Positions 38,641 to 49,598 of a DNA stretch of 64,000 bases are shown in pieces (within the stretch, counting starts at the first letter, position 1; every line of letters begins with the position of its first letter). The position numbers and the translations under genes are program-made. The notes beneath the pieces are model-generated. The model ran no database searches, had not been told where the DNA came from, and saw nothing but the letters and a program-made list of their open reading frames with translations. Source of the DNA: Zerene cesonia (Eukaryota; Arthropoda; Insecta; Lepidoptera; Pieridae); NCBI RefSeq assembly GCF_012273895.1, contig NC_052115.1, positions 4,085,183 to 4,149,182 on the forward strand, in the 5' to 3' direction.

Positions 38641-39190
38641 ATTTGTTTAAAGACTTGGCGTAACAGGTCAAACTTTATAAATTTAAAATATTGAAAGAAA
38701 AATTCTTCATGTAAATCTCACCATCCATAGTGACGGCGAATTGAATTGGAATGACGGCATATGTACGTGCGGTATTGATATATAAACTAAAACTGCCTTG
38801 CCTTGGTTCAAGAATTTGCGTAAGAGTCGCGAAGATCAATGTTTTTCAGCCTGAAAACGGTTTACACATATTTTCTATATGTATCTATCGAGTAACATTA
38901 TTTACTGATCTTATTCTAATGGTGTCGGCCGATATAGAATGATATTCACACCAAATTTATACTGTGTAATAAGTCTTTAGTCTAGTGAGATTTAGTCTAT
39001 GTCAAATATGCTAGTACTATAGGCTAAAAGAAATACGCATGACACTGATATGTTATTGATGTCATTAATGTCAATTAATTCAACTCAAATGCCAAACGAC
39101 TATCAAGTAGAATATCAATATTTATTCTAGCAAATTATGATTTCCACTTTTACTAATGAGAAATGATTAGCTACGCGTTATTATAGACTG

Positions 39191-39198
39191 TATAAATA
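39191..39198 (+). promoter_or_regulatory. TATA box of maspardin copy 1
   Basis: TATAAATA begins 46 bp before the ATG. A start about 30 bp downstream leaves a 5' UTR of only about 10-15 nt, near ACCAGTTAAACATG, where CAGTT resembles the arthropod initiator. The identical element is at 42145-42152 in copy 2. Confidence 0.5.
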
Positions 39199-39236
39199 GT
39201 GCGCTCGATATAAATTTTTAAAACTACCAGTTAAAC

Positions 39237-39974
39237 ATGAGTTTCTCGTGCGATTTGTCGCAATCAAATGAATATTTAAGTTTTCGAAGTAGTATTCCTT
39301 TGCGAAAAATAGTCGTTGATTCTGATGGAGCCAAGGTAAATAAACCACTATCTAAGAGTTAATGACCTATTTTAATCTCTACTCGATTTTTATTTATGTG
39401 ATGTTGTTTTTTTAGCCTTGGAAAATATTCGATAGTGGACCGAAATCCCTTTCGTGTCCGATAATATGTCTACCGCCTGTTTCGGGTACTGCTGATATAT
39501 TTTTTAAGCAAGTTATGGGACTCGCTTCTCGAGGTATTCGTGTTATAGCTGCAGAATCTCCTCCATACTGGAATATAAAAGAATGGTGTGATGGATTCAA
39601 GAAACTCATTGATTACCTAGAATTGGATAAAGTTCATATCTTCGGCACATCCTTAGGTAGTTAACTTACATTACTTTCATAAAAATCAGGAAACTAATAT
39701 GTTAAATAAAAAGTTAAATTTAATTTTTATATTAATATTTCCAGGTGGATTTGTAGCACAGAAGTTTGCAGAGTACACACATAACTGTCCTAGAGTAGTA
39801 TCTCTTGTACTATGCAACACTTTCACAGACACCTCCGTGTTTGAGTATAATGATTCAGCTGCATTATTTTGGCTTTTACCATCTCTGGTGTTGAAAAGAA
39901 TGCTGATGGGAAATTTTGTTGCAGATAAAGTTGATAAAAGAATAGCCGAATCAATTGACTTTATGGTTGAAAGG
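39237..39974 (+). CDS. SPG21: Maspardin, truncated copy 1 (exons 1-3 only)
   Basis: Exons 39237-39335, 39416-39656 and 39745-39974 encode about 190 residues. They are identical in protein to the start of the complete copy at 42191: exon 1 and exon 3 each differ by one synonymous base (TTT/TTC Phe; TCT/TCC Ser) and exon 2 by none. The alpha/beta-hydrolase nucleophile-elbow motif GTSLG spans the exon 2/3 junction. Exons 4 and 5 are absent. Instead, intron 3 diverges at 40283 into an (AT)n run, a LINE reverse-transcriptase fragment and a 1000-N gap. I read this as the second haplotype of one gene rather than a true paralogue. Confidence 0.88.
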
Positions 39975-40286
39975 GTATGCAATTACTTTTCTTATTGAAT
40001 AGTGAGATAAAATGAAATTAATATCCTAAATTATTTAAACAAATTTTATGGAGTTATGATGAAAATAGATATTTCAAGATGAACTTATTAAAAACATAAC
40101 CTTTGCTTATTAAATGGGTATATATCAAATTTTCTGCTCTTGGACAGAAAGCATTTAAGATGTATTAAATGAATAGTAAGTTAAATATCTCGATTTACAA
40201 GTATTTTAATAATGTTCTGCATATTTATAGAATAGATTTTTCCTTTACTACACATTTTATAATCTATTGTTACATATCAGATACGC

Positions 40287-40379
40287 ATATATATATATAT
40301 ATATACCTGTGAACGCAGGCGTCCCTCAAGGCTGTGTTCTTTCACCCACTCTATTTCTTCTGCATATCAATGACATGCT
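40287..40379 (+). mobile_element. LINE reverse-transcriptase fragment next to gap
   Basis: After an (AT)n run at about 40287-40304, the frame from 40306 reads VNAGVPQGCVLSPTLF then LLHINDM up to the first N. GVPQGxxLSPxLF is a conserved reverse-transcriptase block of non-LTR retrotransposons (jockey/CR1-like clades). It breaks maspardin intron 3 in copy 1, at a point where copy 2 is uninterrupted. Confidence 0.85.
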
Positions 40380-41379
40380 NNNNNNNNNNNNNNNNNNNNN
40401 NNNNNNNNNNNNNNNNNNNNNNNNNNNNNNNNNNNNNNNNNNNNNNNNNNNNNNNNNNNNNNNNNNNNNNNNNNNNNNNNNNNNNNNNNNNNNNNNNNNN
40501 NNNNNNNNNNNNNNNNNNNNNNNNNNNNNNNNNNNNNNNNNNNNNNNNNNNNNNNNNNNNNNNNNNNNNNNNNNNNNNNNNNNNNNNNNNNNNNNNNNNN
40601 NNNNNNNNNNNNNNNNNNNNNNNNNNNNNNNNNNNNNNNNNNNNNNNNNNNNNNNNNNNNNNNNNNNNNNNNNNNNNNNNNNNNNNNNNNNNNNNNNNNN
40701 NNNNNNNNNNNNNNNNNNNNNNNNNNNNNNNNNNNNNNNNNNNNNNNNNNNNNNNNNNNNNNNNNNNNNNNNNNNNNNNNNNNNNNNNNNNNNNNNNNNN
40801 NNNNNNNNNNNNNNNNNNNNNNNNNNNNNNNNNNNNNNNNNNNNNNNNNNNNNNNNNNNNNNNNNNNNNNNNNNNNNNNNNNNNNNNNNNNNNNNNNNNN
40901 NNNNNNNNNNNNNNNNNNNNNNNNNNNNNNNNNNNNNNNNNNNNNNNNNNNNNNNNNNNNNNNNNNNNNNNNNNNNNNNNNNNNNNNNNNNNNNNNNNNN
41001 NNNNNNNNNNNNNNNNNNNNNNNNNNNNNNNNNNNNNNNNNNNNNNNNNNNNNNNNNNNNNNNNNNNNNNNNNNNNNNNNNNNNNNNNNNNNNNNNNNNN
41101 NNNNNNNNNNNNNNNNNNNNNNNNNNNNNNNNNNNNNNNNNNNNNNNNNNNNNNNNNNNNNNNNNNNNNNNNNNNNNNNNNNNNNNNNNNNNNNNNNNNN
41201 NNNNNNNNNNNNNNNNNNNNNNNNNNNNNNNNNNNNNNNNNNNNNNNNNNNNNNNNNNNNNNNNNNNNNNNNNNNNNNNNNNNNNNNNNNNNNNNNNNNN
41301 NNNNNNNNNNNNNNNNNNNNNNNNNNNNNNNNNNNNNNNNNNNNNNNNNNNNNNNNNNNNNNNNNNNNNNNNNNNNNNN
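40380..41379. other. Assembly gap (1000 N)
   Basis: Exactly 1000 N, entered from a LINE and left straight into duplication unit 2. Confidence 0.99.
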
Positions 41380-43237
41380 CACTTTCCGCCCGCAGCATCA
41401 CCCACGTAATCAAAGGAATATATAGGCAGTCCCAGAGTTACCTATCCCGTTCTATGAGTTAAAAACTATATTTGTACCATGTGTCATCCAAATCGGTACT
41501 GAGTTTTAGTCGTGAAGCATAGACAAACGACATTTTACCCGGTGCGAGCTGGCCCAATTCATGCTGATGACGTGTGCTTGAGGGTCGCATTTAAATTTGT
41601 TTAAAGACTTGGCGTAACAGGTCAAACTTTATAAATTTAAAATATTGAAAGAAAAATTCTTCATGTATATCTCACCATCCATAGTGACGGCGAATTGAAT
41701 TGGAATGACGGCATATGTACGTGCGGTATTGATATATAAACTAAAACTGCCTTGCCTTGGTTCAAGAATTTGCGTAAGAGTCGCGAAGATCAATGTTTTT
41801 CAGCCTGAAAACGGTTTACACATATTTTCTATATGTATCTATCGAGTAACATTATTTACTGATCTTAATCTAATGGTGTCGGCCGATATAGAATGATATT
41901 CACACCAAATTTATACTGTGTAATAAGTCTTTAGTTTAGTGAGATTTAGTCTATGTCAAATATGCTAGTACTATAGGTTAAAAGAAATACGTATGACACT
42001 GATATGTTATTGATGTCATTAATGTCAATTAATTCAACTCAAATGCCAAACGACTATCAAGTAGACTATCAATATTTATTCTAGCAAATTATGATTTCCA
42101 CTTTTACTAATGAGAAATGATTAGCTACGCGTTATTATAGACTGTATAAATAGTGCGCTCGATATAAATTTTTAAAACTACCAGTTAAACATGAGTTTCT
42201 CGTGCGATTTGTCGCAATCAAATGAATATTTAAGTTTCCGAAGTAGTATTCCTTTGCGAAAAATAGTCGTTGATTCTGATGGAGCCAAGGTAAATAAACC
42301 ACTATCTAAGAGTTAATGACCTATTTCAATCTCTACTCGATTTTTATGTATGTGATGTTGTTTTTTTAGCCTTGGAAAATATTCGATAGTGGACCGAAAT
42401 CCCTTTCGTGTCCGATAATATGTCTACCGCCTGTTTCGGGTACTGCTGATATATTTTTTAAGCAAGTTATGGGACTCGCTTCTCGAGGTATTCGTGTTAT
42501 AGCTGCAGAATCTCCTCCATACTGGAATATAAAAGAATGGTGTGATGGATTCAAGAAACTCATTGATTACCTAGAATTGGATAAAGTTCATATCTTCGGC
42601 ACATCCTTAGGTAGTTAACTTACATTACTTTCATAAAAATCAGGAAACTAATATGTTAAATAAAAAGTTAAATTTAATTTCTATATTAATATTTCCAGGT
42701 GGATTTGTAGCACAGAAGTTTGCAGAGTACACACATAACTGTCCTAGAGTAGTATCCCTTGTACTATGCAACACTTTCACAGACACCTCCGTGTTTGAGT
42801 ATAATGATTCAGCTGCATTATTTTGGCTTTTACCATCTCTGGTGTTGAAAAGAATGCTGATGGGAAATTTTGTTGCAGATAAAGTTGATAAAAGAATAGC
42901 CGAATCAATTGACTTTATGGTTGAAAGGGTATGCAATTACTTTTCTTATTGAATAGTGAGATAAAATGAAATTAATATCCTAAATTATTTAAACAAATTT
43001 TATGGAGTTATGATGAAAATAGATATTTCAAGATGAACTTATTAAAAACATAACCTTTGCTTATTAAATGGGTATATATCAAATTTTCTGCTCTTTGTCA
43101 GAAAGCATTTAAGATGTATTAAATGAATAGTAAGTTAAATATCTCGATTTACAAGTATTTTAATAATGTTCTGCATATTTATAGAATAGATTTTTCCTTT
43201 TCTACATATTTTATAATCTATTGTTACATATCAGATA
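41380..43237. repeat. Segmental duplication unit 2
   Basis: Counterpart of 38396-40283. Its right end continues without a break into the rest of intron 3, so this is the intact arrangement. Confidence 0.95.
42145..42152 (+). promoter_or_regulatory. TATA box of maspardin copy 2
   Basis: TATAAATA, 46 bp before the ATG at 42191, in the same context as in copy 1. Confidence 0.5.
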
Positions 43238-44645
43238 TGAAAAAGAAGTAATAATGATTGTTAAAACGACAAATAAGTATTAATTTATCTAAAATGAAAT
43301 GAGATTGAATGTTGAAACATATGTAAACAACTTGCAAATACTGGTTATAAATATTAAAATAGCTGATGTACTGATAAAATACTTTACATAAAGTTCCAAA
43401 TGTCAGACAAACTTGTTTCTTTAGATGTCATTAAGATTATTAATATTTATTCTTTTTTTTTTTGTAACTATAATCTATTTACATTGGTATATATTTATAT
43501 GATGGCTATTAGGTTATTCAAATGTGTTAAAGTAGCGTTAGTTACTATATTTATAATTCAAGAATGGCAGAACCAATTTGGATGAAATTTGGGATAGAGA
43601 TAGTTTGAGACATGAGAAAAGAAATAGATTATTTTAAATTTTTTATAGGAGATAAACCTCTGCCTGATTGTCTTTTATTCGACCTTGTGGTAGAAGCCAC
43701 AGACGGAAAACTATTGAAGGACAGATATTGATTTCTTTGAAACTCTAACTTTCTTCATTTCATATGCCATGATGATCTTTTTTCTTTCGGCACTCACTTC
43801 ATACAATTTATCCTGCCAAAGAGCAACATTAAAAATATTTTTGAAAATAAACTATACTTATGTTAATCGTTGAACATTTTTAATCTATTTTAGCTGGAGT
43901 CCTTAACACAATCAGAATTGGCATCAAGGTTGACACTCAATTGTACGCCATGTTACATTCAGCCCCAAAAACTATATGATATACCAATAACTATTATGGA
44001 TGTTTGGGATGAAAGCGCACTTAGTTCAAGGGTTCGTGAGGATCTTTACAAATCATACCCGCAAGCTAAACTAGCCCATCTCAAAAGTGGCGGTAACTTC
44101 CCGTACTTGAGTAGAAGTGATGAAGTCAACTTGCATTTACTGGTAAGAGACCAATTTAGAAAATATAGGCTCTTTTAAAAAAATCATAAATTGCACGAAA
44201 ATAATGATACAGATATATATATAATGATACAGATAACATTCTTAATAAATTTCTCAACAGCAACTGAAAATGTTTTTATCAGTTACTAGACGCGATTCCT
44301 GTTTAACCCAAGAGAGCATTTAATCGGGATAAAAAAAAAATCGGGTATTCAATCACCCAAGTTTGTTTATACCCGTCTGTATACTAAATTTCATTTAAAT
44401 CCGTTCAGAAATTTTAACGTGATTGATGGACAAAATTTCACATTTATAATATCAGTGTGAATGTTTGGTTATAATTGTTATTGTTTTTAATTTTTTTACA
44501 GATACATTTAAGGCAATTTGATGGCACAGATATTTCTGCATCATATCTAAGTTTACACAAAATGCCCAATCAGAACCAAATGAGCACTGAGGAGGGCACA
44601 GTAAGTTACTTTAATCAAAGGGATAAAATGGTAAAGATATCTTGA
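42191..44645 (+). CDS. SPG21: Maspardin (SPG21 orthologue), complete copy
   Basis: Five exons: 42191-42289, 42370-42610, 42699-42928, 43894-44142, 44502-44645, all phase-consistent. The protein follows vertebrate maspardin block by block: VPL/IPLRKI start, CLPPVSGTADIFFKQV, KVHIFGTSLGGFVAQKFAEYTH (GxSxG with S112), LCNTFTDTSVF, SELASRLTLNC, ITIMDVWDESALS, AHLKSGGNFPYLSRSDEVNL. Maspardin is a non-catalytic-looking alpha/beta-hydrolase-fold protein of endosomal/trans-Golgi membranes and cytosol, mutated in human Mast syndrome. The model stops at TGA 44643-44645 (about 320 residues; human 308). However, a strong GTAAGT donor at 44601 means the last 14 codons may be intron and a further exon may exist. 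It has a TATA-containing promoter and is tail-to-tail with STOML2. Confidence 0.94.
43555..43720 (+). repeat. Interspersed repeat relic in maspardin intron 3
   Basis: AACCAATTTGGATGAAATTTGGGATAGAGATAGTTTGAGACATG resembles the GAACTACTGGGCCAATTTGGATGAAAT track at 4900. It ends in a decayed GTGGTAGAAGCCAC hairpin. Boundaries approximate. Confidence 0.5.
44350..44462 (-). mobile_element. Helitron-like relic in maspardin intron 4
   Basis: On the minus strand: CACTGATATTATAAATGTGAAA, then CTGAACGGATTTAAATGAAATTTAGTATACAGACGGG. This is the 5' half of the Helitron-like family, lacking a recognisable 3' end. Confidence 0.55.
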
Positions 44646-45626
44646 GACTTTTCATTGCGATTAAAACCGAATTTAGAACTGCATCAAAAATTAAGCTTCT
44701 TTGATGTAGCCAATAGTCATTTAAATATATTAATATTGAAAATTCCTATATAGAGCTTGAAGGACACAATTTTTAAATCTATGTTAATGTTATTAAAGTA
44801 AGTTGTATTTGTATACATATATTTTAAATTGACATGCTTTTAAACACAATTCATTGTATAAAATAACCAATCTTTAATTTCTAAATACATATTTAGTACT
44901 TACCTACAAGAAAACACTATGAATCTTATTTCTATTTTACTTTCATGAATACCATGTTATTCTTTCTCAAAAAGAGAAAACTTTTAATTTTCTTGACCAT
45001 ATAATGTCTTAAATATACATTATATATGTAATATATATATATTGATAGTGTAACCTTATTCCCTGAACTGCTTATGAAATGAATTCTAAAGCACAGCGTA
45101 TTGCCCTGCGCTAAATGAATTTATTTTTCAACTTTGAATAAGAAATAACATTCCTCTAAATTAATAATTCCTATAGTAATAACATGGGATAAATAGCATT
45201 TTAAAACAGAAATTTAATAACAGTTACATATCTTTATTAGATTTACCTTTATTATATATCAGTTGTTCTAAGCTTTGGATTGATAAAACACACAAAAGGT
45301 TTATATAGATAAGAATGCACTTTATATCAAGCTCAAATTTTTGAGTCAGGATGTAGATTATTACCAAAATGACCGCAAACAATTACGAAGTAAAGATTAA
45401 ATATACTATAATAAGGCCAAGTTATACTAGTTTTTGTATGTAATAATGTAGTAGCTGCTAGAATCTATAAAATGTAATATTTTAATGTTATATGCATAAT
45501 GTTTATAAACAAAAATATAGTAATATTATAAGAATGTGACGTGTTTTGTAAGTTTGTTAAATAAAAACTCTGTCAAAACTTTTAAATACTTTTATTTAAT
45601 AACAAGCATCTCTAAACTTAACAATC
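44646..45626. promoter_or_regulatory. Convergent 3' ends of maspardin and STOML2
   Basis: AT-rich, with no coding sequence. AATAAA on the plus strand at 45560-45565 and AATAAA on the minus strand at 45591-45596 are only about 30 bp apart, facing each other, so mature 3' ends of the two genes may overlap. An earlier plus-strand signal cannot be excluded. Confidence 0.45.
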
Positions 45627-48600
45627 CTATGTTTCCTTTTCCATGGTTTGTAATTTTTTCTTTTCTTTTTGGGCCTGTAACGCTTTTTCTCTTTCTTCAT
45701 CATCCGAGAAGTATTCCGCCAAGTCATTCGATTCTTCAGGGACCGGTTGGCCTGCAAGGGTTGTGCCTCTCTCGTTAAGCGTATTTAATTTGAATAGTGG
45801 GTCTTCAGACATTATTTCTGGAATAATTGGTTCGCCGTGCGGACGTGATACCTGGTTATTATGCGCTGTTACTGTCGAATATATTGACATGGCCTGTAAA
45901 TAATACAGTATAATTAGTCATAATATTTATAAAATCGCTAAAATATTTTTAAAATTTATTTCGTGAACCACTACCATACCTCGGAATATTTAGAATACAC
46001 AAAATACAATTATTATTTATTCAATCTAATTTAACGAATTCATACCCTCTTCATTATTCATGTCGATGTAAGCTTAATTTTTTATTTATTTATATTTAAA
46101 TAAAGGCATAAGTTTTTACACCTTGAAAATGTATATTTTACCAATCAGAAATAATAAATCCCGAGCAATAACACATTAAAAAGTAACACCTGTAAGTAAG
46201 CAAGTACCTGAGCAACAACATTAGAGACATCACCCGCATTAGCTGGTAGAATAAGTGTGTTATTGGTTCTTGCTAGCTTGTTAAACGCCGCCACGTACTG
46301 TTCAGCTATAGTCAGTGACGCTGCGTGTTTGCTGTCCTGTTAAACATACAATAATTAGTCCTATATTTTACACGAAAATACGACAATCACAAAAAAAAAA
46401 GATTATTACAGGAAATAAGTGACTCTCAATAACTATATATAAACTGGAGATATACATATGTATTGAATTTCACCACCTCAGCACCTCTCTGTCTGTCTCT
46501 CGCAAATCTACTTAAAACCGTGATGAATCATCTCGTTCCCAATTTCTTTGACCACGCGAGCAAAGCCGAGGGCAACAATTACTATAAAAGGCGGCCTTAT
46601 CACTTCTAAGTGATAAGGCCGCTAAACAAATTGTACTCATTTTTTACCATTTTATTTTTTAAGATCCTTATTTGTACATTTTTCGTTGAAGATGAATAAA
46701 ATGTAATTGAGTAACTCCTGATTTTAACTAGTCTATACTCTAAACTAAAATTTAACTAGTGTTAACTAGAGACACGTCACTCACGGGCGCGCCGAGTGCG
46801 GCGGCGACGCGCTGCAGGCCGCGCGCGCGCGCCTCCGCGATCGCGAGCATCGCCTGCGCCTCTCCGGACGCCTTATTAATTTGTTCCTGCTTCTCCGCCT
46901 CTACAAAAGGTTATTTCATCAAATGCATAATTTAATAATAAATAAAAAATACATAATTTTTGGATGGATAGCCATACAAAAATTCACCCTTACAATAAAA
47001 TTATTAAAAATTTTTGGATGAAGCAGTGACCAAGGAAATTCCATGGAGATCGATTTGTAGAGTCCTTATTGGGAAAAAGATATGTTTTACTTTTGCTCCA
47101 CCAATTCAAATTTTTACTATAGCTGAGCTAATGTAGGATACAGAGTCCTAAAAGCTTTAAAATCAGTAAAAATTCAGCCATTTTCATTGAAAAATAATTA
47201 ACACAAATACATAACTGATAATAATTGATACTAATTCATAGTTTTCAAATTCCTAACATAAATAACAAGCACTTACCAGATGCCAAGATTCGGGCTTGCC
47301 GTTTACCCTCGGCAACATTAATATCTGCTGCACGAACTCCCTCCGACTCTAAAATGGCGGCGCGTTTTCGTCGTTCAGCCTCCACTTGCATTTGCATCGC
47401 TTCGTGCACTCGAGATGGTAGTTTTATATCCCCTTAAAATGTAAAATTTCAATAAATTTGTAATGTTTCAATTTCTATGAAATCAAAAAAAATGTGAGGA
47501 ATGTGTACACCTGATACATTAGTTTCAAAGTCTTTTCTCATGTATGTTCACATTTATGCAAGCGCAAAAGAATATTTATAAGATGTAGATATTACTCAAC
47601 TCAGTTGGGAGGAAGTGATGAATAAAACAATGGCTTTTACTTAAAAAAAAATTACACATAAATGTGACATTCTAATGCTGTTGTGTACTTACTTATTTCA
47701 TACCGAAGGCAGGTTATGCCCCAAGCTTCACTGGCTTTATTTATTGAATCAACAATAGACACATTGAGAGATTCCCTCTCTCTAAACACTTTATCAAGAG
47801 ATATTGTTCCTAATTCAGACCTCATTGTTGTTTGAGCAAGTTGTGTGATAGCAAACTCTGGATCTTCAACTCCATAAGATGCTGAAATTTATATTTTTAG
47901 ATGTCAGCCCATTATATTTTAATTTATTTATAATAAATAATCAATTAACAACTAAATTATATGTAGCATTAAAAAATACCATGTTAACATAATCGAAAAT
48001 TAAAATAATATAGAGTATGTATCTACTATTATAAGCAGTATCTATAACATATATTACCTCACTATTCAATATAAAACCAACCAAACTTAAAAATCTTTAA
48101 AGCTTAATAATTCCAATTCTTCAATGAATATCAAAATAAAAAAACAATACCTAAATAAGGATCTATTATCCTCAAATACAGCACACCATCAATACTCAGA
48201 GTTACATTATCCGAAGTGATGGCACTTTGCTTGGGAACATCAATGGCTATTTCTTTCAAACTCTGAACATATTTTATTTTATCTACAATCGGCCATAGTA
48301 TGTTTAAGCCAGGGTCCAGTATTCTGTGAAATTTGCCCATTCTCTCAACAATCCAAGCCTAAAAATAGAGTGTTATATATCAAAAATTTAGCAATTCAAT
48401 GGATTAATTACATTTGATAAAAACAAAGACATTGTGCAATAATTCTTATTAAAAAAAATGTTTAAGTTATACACCAACTAATTGCACCGAAAATGTCTAA
48501 GAAAATAGATAAGTAGGCGAGATAATAGGCTAGCACTTTCCTATCACACAATAAAAAAATACAAATAAATAGAATAGGATACTGCAATACTAAAAAAATA

Positions 48601-49197
48601 TTATGTCATAAATAAAGTAACCACTTTGCATCATGGAAAACTGGAAACTGTTATGTAATAATAATGCTCCTCTTCCATTGTCCATAATTGTATTATTACA
48701 AACATTATCAAAAAAACCGAAACAATTCCTGAAGTTAAAAATTTAAAAGCAATGATTTCAGATTATTATTTACCAATTATCTTGAAACAAAGCTGTTTTT
48801 TAATGAAAAAAATTCCAATAAGAAGCCTATTATAATATAGGAAATTATTTAGCGCAATTCACAGAAACAATTGTTTTTAGGGAAATGTAAACGGTTTACT
48901 GTTTTAGCTAGAATTTTATCTCAATTTATTTCTAACAAATTTACAACTAACCTCTTGTTGTGGTACGAACATTATAATGGTATTTAAGGGTGTTGTCGAA
49001 CGATATCGTGCTGCTGCAACGCTATAAAGGAATCGGCCATCATTTTGATATTCAACATTAATCACATTCTGAAATATATAAAGTTTAAATTAAAATATCA
49101 TTATCTGAAACACGAAAAGAACCAACACATGAATTTTTAAACTACCAACTTTTAAAGAAAGGGCCTTAGACAGAAACAATCTAGAACGCGTAAACAT
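45627..49197 (-). CDS. STOML2: Stomatin-like protein 2, mitochondrial (STOML2/SLP-2)
   Basis: Eight exons: 49197-49150, 49068-48952, 48358-48151, 47881-47693, 47432-47277, 46900-46785, 46336-46208, 45893-45627; 409 residues by this model (human 356). The N-terminus (MFTRSRLFLSKALSLK) is a basic, acid-free mitochondrial-type leader. Then comes the SPFH/band-7 domain: FVPQQE, ERMGKFHRILDPGLN, KYVQSLKEIAIDVPKQSA, DNVTLSIDGVLYLRI, YGVEDPEFAITQLAQTTMRSE, VHEAMQMQVEAERRKRA, then the coiled coil and an LPAN conserved C-terminal block. By family it is an inner-membrane scaffold that binds cardiolipin and prohibitins and supports respiratory-chain assembly. The first donor is uncertain: phase requires AAA|GTTGGT, weaker than the out-of-phase GTAGTT 4 nt on. 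Exon 6 is strikingly GC-rich. The C-terminus is longer and more acidic than in vertebrates. It shares a 5' spacer with CCDC112. Confidence 0.95.
46480..46625. repeat. Repeat relic with 15-bp perfect hairpin in STOML2 intron 6
   Basis: 46591-46622 is a perfect palindrome: arms GCGGCCTTATCACTT and AAGTGATAAGGCCGC around a 2-nt loop. It is preceded by CCACGCGAGCAAAGCCGAGGGC, which looks like the GC-rich end of a Helitron-like element. GGCGGCCTTATC is a motif I know from lepidopteran dispersed repeats. Confidence 0.55.
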
Positions 49198-49598
49198 GTT
49201 TGAAAATTGTGTTATTATATATTTTAATAATTTAAAACTTTTTTAAACACAATCAATAAATCCATTCTTGTTAACCCGCCGACTTTGGGATATTTATTTG
49301 ACACTTGACATTTCAAAATGACAAACTGCAGTTTGGGAATAATTCTGCTTGATGATCATAAATGTGGAGCAAATATGAAATAATAAATAATTATTATTAT
49401 GATTGTTTTAGAAAGTCTGAAATACAGATTCGTAAAAGAAAGAACACGATATGCAACAGTTTATATTTTTGTAAGCCCCTAATTCGATGCTAACCCTCTA
49501 CCACCGACGCTTGCTACGATGTTGTTTCATGTTTGATCGATATTTAATAACCATATGAATGCTGATTATTATGTTAGTTACGGTGATTGATTAATAAT
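49198..49598. promoter_or_regulatory. Shared divergent promoter region of STOML2 and CCDC112-like genes
   Basis: The two start codons are 401 bp apart and head-to-head, so both core promoters must lie here. No TATA box is clear. A GC-richer patch with ACCCTCTACCACCGACGCTTGC (49491-49513) lies nearer the CCDC112-like gene. Confidence 0.6.

Larger units (their letters stand above)
38396..40283. repeat. Segmental duplication unit 1 (contains maspardin exons 1-3)
   Basis: Nearly identical to 41380-43237. The offset is 2984 bp at the left edge and 2954 bp from the first exon to the end, because unit 2 lacks about 33 bp (near 38490) and has a 3-bp insertion (near 41570). Differences by eye are sparse, and those in exons are synonymous. 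Unit 2 starts at the very first base after the gap. Confidence 0.95.

Noticed and set aside
38396..43237. Two functional maspardin paralogues
   Set aside because: Near-identity including introns, a gap exactly at the unit boundary and a LINE at the break fit unmerged haplotypes better. Kept as a finding because read depth is needed to settle it.
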